Assembly: GCA_050246995.1 (NCBI GenBank) | Contig: JBFWVA010000011.1 | Span: forward strand, 69,518 to 133,517 | Direction: 5' to 3' | DNA from: SHVO01 sp050246995 | Lineage (GTDB): Bacteria; Pseudomonadota; Alphaproteobacteria; Rhodospirillales; Rhodospirillaceae | DNA: 64,000 nt | Shown here: one piece after another, positions 58,623-64,000 of the stretch | Layout of the letters: each line of letters opens with the position of its first letter | How positions within the stretch are numbered: the stretch's first letter is position 1 | Notes under the pieces: model-generated | The model's input: the letters and a program-made list of their open reading frames with translations, nothing else | What the model was told of the DNA's origin: nothing | Database searches by the model: none | Program-made: the position numbers and the translations under genes

Positions 58623-60449
58623 TCAGAGCGGCCATACGATAAGAAGCATCGGGATTCCGACTGCAAGAACGATGATCTCAAGACATATTCCTAGACGCCA
58701 ATAATCGCCGAAGCGTAGGCCGGCCGGCCCCATGATGAGCGTATTGTTCTTGTGTCCAATCGGCGTCAAAAATGCACAGGAGGCTGCAATCGCGGTCGAC
58801 ATGAGGAATGCATCCGGATTGGCGCCGACCGTATTCGCCAGTTCAATCGCAACCGGTCCCATTATCACGATGGTTGCGACATTATTGAGGACGTCGGACA
58901 GCGTCATCGTAATGACCATAACCATGATAAGCGCCACGATGGGATCGCTTCCGCTATTGAGGAGCGAGATCCACTTCGCGATCAGTGCGGTTCCGCCGTT
59001 TGCGTCGAAAGCGGCGCCGATCGGGAGCAGGCATGCAAGCATCACGATGACCGGCCAGTCGATTTGGGAGTAAAGTTCGCGGGCGGGAACGATCCCGAAG
59101 GCTGCATATCCCGCTACCGCAACCGCCAGCGCGACAGCGAAGGACAGGAAGCCGGTGCTCGCAACGAACAGCGCGCCAAAAAATAGCGCCACGGTGATAG
59201 CGATGTGTCGCGGCTTCGGCGCCGCGACCTCGACCCTGTTGATCGGGATGAGGCCAAACGCGCTCAGCGAAGTTGAAATGGTCGAATTCGGGCCAGCCAA
59301 TAGCAATACATCACCGGCGTCGATCGTCCGGTCTCGTACTTGGCTGTGAGAAATTGAAGGCCCTCGCGCAATTCCGATCAGTGTGAGGCCAAATCGCCGA
59401 CGCAGGTCGAAACTCCGCGCGGATCGGCCGACCAACCGCGAATTGTAGGGGACGGCAGCTTCAACAATCTGAGGACGGTGTGCGGAAGGCAGCTCTTTTT
59501 CGTCGTTTGACGCGATTTGATCTCCATCGGCGTTGTTGGTGATCTCTTTCGCCTCTGGCGACGGTTCTGCGCGTTCGCTCAAGCCCGCCGCTTTTAGAAA
59601 AGTAGCGATCGCTTCCCCGGACCCTTCAATAATCAACAAATCGCCCGGCTGGAGCGCCATCGCGCGCGCCCTTGCGTAACTCCGCGCCGCGCCACGAATC
59701 ACGCCCAAGATAATAACGTCCGCGCTTTCGGCCGCCTCGTCGAGTTCGGCGACGATCCGCCCGCAAAACGGCGAACTCTCCGGCACGATGACTTCGGCCT
59801 TGAATGATGCGTCGCGCAATAAGGCTGCGCTCTTATCTTCGCGGCGGGGGACGAGCCGCCATCCGATCAACGCGATAAACGCAAACCCGGCCACGGCAAC
59901 CGCAAGACCGACCGGGGCGAATGAAAACATCCCGTAAGGCGCGCCCAATCGCTCGGCGCGGATCGCCGAGGCGATGATGTTTGAGGGGGTCCCGATCAAG
60001 GTAACCATGCCGCCCAGTATCGTTGCAAACGCAAGCGGCATAAGCGTGACGGCCGGCGCCCGCATCGCCTTTCGCGCCGTAGCTATATCGAGCGGCATGA
60101 GGAGGGCCAGTGCGGCGACATTGTTGATGACGGCTGACAAGCTGCCCGCGATACCGCCGGTCAATGCAATGTGAGCGGTGATCGAACGATTCGTAGAGCT
60201 CATCCGTCTCATGACAAGCGCGAGCACACCACTATTTTCGAACGCCTTGGAGGCGATCAGGACAAGCGCCACAATAAACACGGCTGGATTGGAGAACCCT
60301 GAAAAGGCCTGGTCCTGAGGAATGACACCCAAGATTACGCCGGTTAGCAGCCCGGCAAAGGCCACGAGGTCGTATCGAAAGCGACCCCATAACAGGCAAA
60401 CCAGGATCGCCCCGAGCAGGGCGAACAGGATAAATTGATCGAGATTCAT
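58623..60449 (-). CDS. SLC13/DASS-type transporter with two TrkA-C domains
   Basis: A 608-residue permease. N-terminal helices carry AVFIVALVLIASKAFENSGVLALV and GGIAGSLSAVINNVAALALLMPL, then TILGGMVTLIGTPSNIIAS, the Na/anion-binding SNT-type motif. Two soluble TrkA-C (RCK_C) domains lie in the middle loop (FKAEVIVPESSPFCGRIVAEL with LQPGDLLIIEGSG; VEAAVPYNSRLVGRSARSFDL with IDAGDVLLLAGPN). The second half has SDVLNNVATIVIMGPVAIEL and CAFLTPIGHKNNTLIMGPAG. Members carry sulfate, dicarboxylates or arsenite; the ion here is unknown. Confidence 0.92.
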   Translation of the reverse strand: MNLDQFILFALLGAILVCLLWGRFRYDLVAFAGLLTGVILGVIPQDQAFSGFSNPAVFIVALVLIASKAFENSGVLALVMRRMSSTNRSITAHIALTGGIAGSLSAVINNVAALALLMPLDIATARKAMRAPAVTLMPLAFATILGGMVTLIGTPSNIIASAIRAERLGAPYGMFSFAPVGLAVAVAGFAFIALIGWRLVPRREDKSAALLRDASFKAEVIVPESSPFCGRIVAELDEAAESADVIILGVIRGAARSYARARAMALQPGDLLIIEGSGEAIATFLKAAGLSERAEPSPEAKEITNNADGDQIASNDEKELPSAHRPQIVEAAVPYNSRLVGRSARSFDLRRRFGLTLIGIARGPSISHSQVRDRTIDAGDVLLLAGPNSTISTSLSAFGLIPINRVEVAAPKPRHIAITVALFFGALFVASTGFLSFAVALAVAVAGYAAFGIVPARELYSQIDWPVIVMLACLLPIGAAFDANGGTALIAKWISLLNSGSDPIVALIMVMVITMTLSDVLNNVATIVIMGPVAIELANTVGANPDAFLMSTAIAASCAFLTPIGHKNNTLIMGPAGLRFGDYWRLGICLEIIVLAVGIPMLLIVWPL

Positions 60450-60731
60450 GGAGGCAATGCCCCGCCCGATGCGACGCTAATGTTTGCGAAGTCGCCGGAT
60501 AATATTGTCAGTAGCGAGGAAGGGGCGAAAGCCAAATATTACAGAAGGAGCACCGGTGCGCACAGAACCCGTATCGCTTATGGGCAGATATCGTCTGGGT
60601 TTGATCTTGGGTTCTGGGCGTTTGAAGTCATCATTCTCTCCAATTGCCTACGTGGACGGCTACTCTCAATGGCAGCCATTCTCGGCGTCTCCGAGGTGGG
60701 CGAACGGCGATACGTGAGATGGCGGCAAGAT

Positions 60732-61079
60732 TTAACGAGGAGCGCCACATGTAAATAAAAATTCTGCTCCGTGGTGAATGAAGATGTGACCCGCTATTCG
60801 ACCAAGCGGCCCTAGCATCGCCCAGCCCCGGCCATGACGGGTCTCTCCTTCGTCAATGCTTTCCAAGGAAAATTCCGCGAATGGGAAGCCGTCCCGAATA
60901 GAATACCGAACGTCCAACTGGCCATGCACTGCACGAAAGTGAACCGAGCTGGTTTTGCCGAACTCAATGTAGCCCGTTTTCTTCTGATTTTTGTTCCCCG
61001 ATCTTCGCTTTATCGTTTCCGTGAACGGCCAATGCCCTTTGAAGGCGCGCTCGATCTCTGGATTTTTCTTTCGCTTCAC
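60732..61079 (-). CDS. Hypothetical protein
   Basis: A 115-residue soluble protein, basic at the N-terminus (MKRKKNPEIERAFKGHWPF) and acidic or aromatic later. FAEFSLESIDEGETRHGRGW and GRIAGHIFIHHGAEFLFTC resemble short conserved hypotheticals in alphaproteobacteria with a GRGWAxL...GxIxFHxGD pattern, so I believe it is real. The start is GTG at 61079 with AGAGG upstream. Function is unknown. Confidence 0.6.
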   Translation of the reverse strand: MKRKKNPEIERAFKGHWPFTETIKRRSGNKNQKKTGYIEFGKTSSVHFRAVHGQLDVRYSIRDGFPFAEFSLESIDEGETRHGRGWAMLGPLGRIAGHIFIHHGAEFLFTCGAPR

Positions 61080-61208
61080 GGTTACCTCTCACCCCAATAT
61101 CTTCCGCCTCGTGTCGGCCTTGCTTAAAGCTCGTGATTGCGGAGCGGACAGAGACGCGCAATTCTTGATGTCTCCCACCGATAGCGAGCTACGCGGATTC
61201 GCGCCTCG

Positions 61209-62072
61209 TCATGCTACGTGCGTCATCATTCTCTCTCTTTCGGCAGATAGAACAGCGCAGAGGCATGCGCCAAATATAAAAATGCATCCCCAGAGGTAAA
61301 TCCAAAGGAGGAGGGCGACTATGCTCCCGAACACGCCATAAACTGCGCTTAACGATGCAAACTTCAGTAAGTAGAGCCCGAAACCAATGTCAAGCAGTTG
61401 CAGGAGCGATGCGGTCACCGCGGCAGGCGCCCACACTTCAGCGAACGAAATGCGTCGGCGCGGAGCCAACTTATAGAATAGCGTCAGGCCCAGGAAAGTG
61501 ATGGCGAACCTGAGGCCGTAGCTGACAGCAGAAGACATCCATTCCGCCATATCCAATTCTGGAATGAGATTGGTGGATCTCAGTATTGCGGGAATTACGA
61601 CGCCTAGCGAAGCTGCGGCTGTCATGACAAGAAGCAGCAAAAAGCCCTTAATGGGTAATCGCCACCAGTCATGTGCCTCTCCGGCCCATGCGCGATTGGT
61701 TGCGCGAACAAGCGTACTCAAGAAACGGCTGCCGGCCCACAGCAACAGCGCGAACGCTAAAATTCCCGCTTCCTCTCTATCGGTGACCACTGCGGCTACA
61801 ATGTCAAATATGTAGGCCTTCCGTTCGAGGCCGATCGGAACAAATTGCTCGACATACCGAATGATCCGGGTCGTAGCGCGTTGGCGATCGATGAACCCCG
61901 ACGCCACAGTCACAAACACAACAATGAGTGGGAAGAGAGAAAGGAACGCGTAATGTGAAAACGCCGCCGCAAATAGAGGGCCGTCAATCCGTAAGAAGCG
62001 GGCTGCAGCGCGCTTCGTCTGCGCGAACGCGCCCCTGCAGGCCTGTATGATCCGCGTAAGGTTTGTCCGCAT
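61209..62072 (-). CDS. YihY/UPF0761 (BrkB-like) membrane protein, second paralogue
   Basis: A 287-residue protein with about six helices. LRIDGPLFAAAFSHYAFLSLFPLIVVFVTVASG, LLLWAGSRFLSTLVRATNRAW and ASLSAVYGVFGSIVALLLWIYLWGCIFIFGA are family traits. The ATG at 62072 or a GTG at 62078 may start it. It is clearly divergent from the copy at 5544. The family has no agreed biochemical role. Confidence 0.88.
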   Translation of the reverse strand: MRTNLTRIIQACRGAFAQTKRAAARFLRIDGPLFAAAFSHYAFLSLFPLIVVFVTVASGFIDRQRATTRIIRYVEQFVPIGLERKAYIFDIVAAVVTDREEAGILAFALLLWAGSRFLSTLVRATNRAWAGEAHDWWRLPIKGFLLLLVMTAAASLGVVIPAILRSTNLIPELDMAEWMSSAVSYGLRFAITFLGLTLFYKLAPRRRISFAEVWAPAAVTASLLQLLDIGFGLYLLKFASLSAVYGVFGSIVALLLWIYLWGCIFIFGACLCAVLSAERERMMTHVA

Positions 62073-62378
62073 GGTCACAACAGCCTCGGAAACTCTATCC
62101 CGTGCGTTCTACGAGTATCTTATATGTTCTATGAGATAGCGCGTGAAGGGTCGAGACTGCTCTTGGAATAAGCGTTGTAGATTCCGGAGCCGCCGCTGAC
62201 GAACCGGCGAGCGGAGACAGGCAAAGCTCGTTCAGATGGAAGGCCGGGGCTTGGCGGTGTTCATCGGAGCCTGTGAAGCCACCCGGGATCGCGCACCGAG
62301 GTTCTAGGCGACATTCATCAGGATGAGAAATCCCGGCGATGTGAGCCGCCTCAGTGCGGCCCGCTGGCTGCCGCGTTG
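62073..62378. other. Intergenic region between YihY and MscS genes
   Basis: These 306 bases lie between two minus-strand genes. A 95-codon reading frame here (62095-62382) overlaps the mscS stop as ATGA, but its composition (runs of Arg, Pro and Ser with no pattern) argues against a gene. I see no clear promoter, terminator or RNA. Confidence 0.4.
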
Positions 62379-63713
62379 TCATCGGCTGCGCAGAGGGCTC
62401 TCCGGCGAAGCCATAGTTGTCTCAGACTTGCCTGGCATGATGATTACGCGATGTGGGAACGGAATATCGATCTTATTGGCTTTGAAGCTGTCCCATAAAG
62501 CTAAATAGATCTCTCCCTTTATGTTCGTGACCCCATTTTCTGGGTCGGATATCCAAAAGCGCAGCACGAAATCTATCGAGCTGTCGCCGAAAGCTGTCAG
62601 GTGACACACCGGCGGCGGTTCAAGCAAAATGCGCTTTGCGCCTTGAGCTGCGGCAATAGCGAGCTTTCGAATGGAGTGGGGATCTGAGGAATAAGAGACC
62701 CCGAATTTGACTTCCAGCCTCAGACGCCGATCGCTGTGCGACCAATTCACAACTTGATTGAGGACGAAGGCATCGTTGGGAATCAGAATTTCTTTGTTGT
62801 CACGCGTCACGATACCAACATAGCGGGCGCTCATCTCACGAACCCAACCGTAGCTCTCACCCACTTCAATGACGTCTCCTGGCTTGATGGACTTATCGAG
62901 AAGAAGAAATAGCCCACTAATGAGATTTGAGACTTGATGTTGAAGTCCGATTCCGATTCCAACGCCGATCGCACCCGCGAATACCGCAAGTGCGGCTAGA
63001 TTTATGCCAACAGTTGATAGGGAGAGCACAATTGCCAATGCGATAAGCATAAATTTGGCAAGCTTGGCGATCAGGACTTGCGTCCGCGGCGTGATCGTGG
63101 AGGACGCTTGCATGCGTTGGATCAGCACCGAAGCCAAGAATAGAGCGCTCCATAACAATGCTGCGAGCAGGAGCAAGCCTTTCGTCACGGTCAGTAAGGT
63201 GATCCGCGAATTCCCAATCGACATGCCGACGTTGTCGAGCGCCAGGGTAAATGGATCGAGGAGTCCGAGAATGTCGAGAGCGGCTAATCCCCAGATGAAG
63301 CCCCCAATAACGCGCGCTGTCCGCTGGTCCGCGATGGCGACGGTTAAGAACCGAACGAGAACCCATGCTGTTGTGAGGCTAATAGCCAGTCGAATCACGT
63401 CAGCGCTCGCCGCCTCGTAACGAATACGAAGAATCGCATGAACGGTGAAAAGAATTAGAAGAAGGAATACAGAGCCGATGAGGCGCGAGCCGTTGCGGAC
63501 CAACTGGCGAAGGCGCGAACTTACTTGGAAGCTATCGACGTAGGCTTCGACTCTCGGACAAACAAGGCGATGTCCAATCAACGCCGCGATCAGAGACACG
63601 ATGATCAACGTAACCTGAGAAGCCGTCCATACCGTCAAAACATATTCTGATATCCATTTTTCAATGAGGCCGCCGAGCTGCTGCGCTTTATCGTGAGGAA
63701 AGAGTTCTTCCAT
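62379..63713 (-). CDS. MscS-family mechanosensitive channel
   Basis: A 444-residue channel with several N-terminal helices. The pore-lining helix is LAALAVFAGAIGVGIGIGLQHQVSNLISGLFLLLDKSIKPGDVIEV, with the Gly/Ala packing of MscS TM3. The beta domain has GWVREMSARYVGIVTRDNKEILIPNDAFVLNQVVNWS. The C-terminal domain follows (RLRLEVKFGVSYSSDP, DFVLRFWISDPENGVTNIKGEIYLALWDSFKANKIDIPFPHR). It is longer than E. coli MscS of 286 residues, like many alphaproteobacterial members. It should release solutes on osmotic downshock. Confidence 0.94.
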   Translation of the reverse strand: MEELFPHDKAQQLGGLIEKWISEYVLTVWTASQVTLIIVSLIAALIGHRLVCPRVEAYVDSFQVSSRLRQLVRNGSRLIGSVFLLLILFTVHAILRIRYEAASADVIRLAISLTTAWVLVRFLTVAIADQRTARVIGGFIWGLAALDILGLLDPFTLALDNVGMSIGNSRITLLTVTKGLLLLAALLWSALFLASVLIQRMQASSTITPRTQVLIAKLAKFMLIALAIVLSLSTVGINLAALAVFAGAIGVGIGIGLQHQVSNLISGLFLLLDKSIKPGDVIEVGESYGWVREMSARYVGIVTRDNKEILIPNDAFVLNQVVNWSHSDRRLRLEVKFGVSYSSDPHSIRKLAIAAAQGAKRILLEPPPVCHLTAFGDSSIDFVLRFWISDPENGVTNIKGEIYLALWDSFKANKIDIPFPHRVIIMPGKSETTMASPESPLRSR

Positions 63714-64000
63714 AGCTACATCCCTGCCGCTGGACCATCACGCGCCGCAAAAATAAATTCGGATATGCCGGACGCATCGCCGTGTGCCTCTAGTCCGGCG
63801 AAGTATTTTGCGGCAGTCAAGGCAATTGACGCGAGCCCCGACAATCATCCGTTTGTAAGAAGAATCCGTTCTTCATTGGTCTGCTCCCCAACATTGGATC
63901 GCCGGAAGGTAGATTTTTCCGGCTTCGTCACGATGGCGGGCTGGCTGCGCCATCGCGGTTGAGCAGCATTATCGGGGCTAGGTTCCCGATCGCGCCATGT
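63714..64000. other. Non-coding end of the window
   Basis: These 287 bases lie upstream of mscS (minus strand). I see no convincing gene. A promoter for mscS must be here, but I cannot point to it with confidence. Confidence 0.35.

Noticed and set aside
60435..60758. 107-codon frame on the plus strand between the SLC13-type and hypothetical genes
   Set aside because: It starts inside the SLC13-type gene, ends inside the hypothetical gene, and has no pattern of its own.
62095..62382. 95-codon frame overlapping the mscS stop as ATGA
   Set aside because: The overlap looks like coupling but the product has no hydrophobic or conserved pattern, and there is no other support.
1..64000. tRNA, rRNA, CRISPR arrays, transposases, phage genes
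   Set aside because: I looked for conserved tRNA arms, repeat-spacer arrays and typical transposase or integrase motifs and saw none.

Overview
The window is GC-rich, densely coded bacterial DNA. There is no rRNA, tRNA, CRISPR array or complete insertion sequence that I can see. Gene content points to a respiratory alphaproteobacterium: a membrane-anchored class III cyclase resembling Sinorhizobium CyaC, a FecI/FecR/TonB system, FNR/FixK-type boxes, hemF, a B-family haem-copper oxidase, a CydAB/CioAB quinol oxidase and a DabAB inorganic-carbon transporter. The exact taxon is an inference I cannot settle.

Region 1 (1-16.5 kb) looks like a low-oxygen or redox-regulated island. It holds a partial L,D-transpeptidase, a CBS-BON protein, several small c-type cytochromes, a DevBCA-like ABC exporter (HlyD, permease, ATPase), a YihY protein, an S1/P1 nuclease fused to a cytochrome c domain, a STAS-less SulP transporter, a three-subunit ba3-type oxidase with a dihaem cytochrome, a VIT-family protein and hemF. 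Palindromes of the form TTGA-N6-TCAA (FNR/FixK/Dnr type) lie upstream of at least six of these transcription units, and another precedes an NADPH-FMN reductase gene at 36.9 kb.

Region 2 (16.5-27.6 kb) has an AceE/transketolase-like enzyme with a LysR gene. It is followed by what I consider the most interesting locus. A cyclase combines a six-helix haem-type membrane anchor, a [2Fe-2S] domain and a class III catalytic domain. After it come a DUF3034 outer-membrane protein, a periplasmic truncated haemoglobin, a cupredoxin, and a protein joining a cyclic-nucleotide-binding domain to a CPBP (CAAX-protease-like) membrane domain. The CPBP gene converges on cydAB, which carries a 39-residue third subunit gene (DUF2474-like).

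Region 3 (27.7-38.6 kb) holds gamma-glutamyltransferase, an alpha/beta hydrolase, a lipoprotein amidase, a Tat-exported M28-like protein, a hybrid histidine kinase, the FMN reductase and a YdcH-like/TerC pair behind a possible transcription attenuator. Region 4 (38.6-43.6 kb) is a LysR gene divergent from dabB-dabA.

Region 5 (43.6-52.9 kb) is an overlapping four-gene operon (thermostable-haemolysin family, AMP-ligase fused to a haem-oxygenase-like domain, SDR, TatT-like) behind an ECF sigma/FecR/TonB-receptor set. A cytochrome b561 gene follows. At 53.0-53.3 kb lie two gene remnants: the C-terminus of an efflux adaptor and a frameshifted copy of the dabA 3' part. Region 6 (53.3-64 kb) has a glycosyltransferase and a methyltransferase-PIG-L fusion, a gene-poor 1.1 kb stretch, an outer-membrane barrel, an SLC13-type transporter with two TrkA-C domains, a hypothetical protein, a second YihY protein and an MscS channel. 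Most genes I call have a credible ribosome binding site; where the obvious longest reading frame starts too early, the preferred start is explained in the entry.
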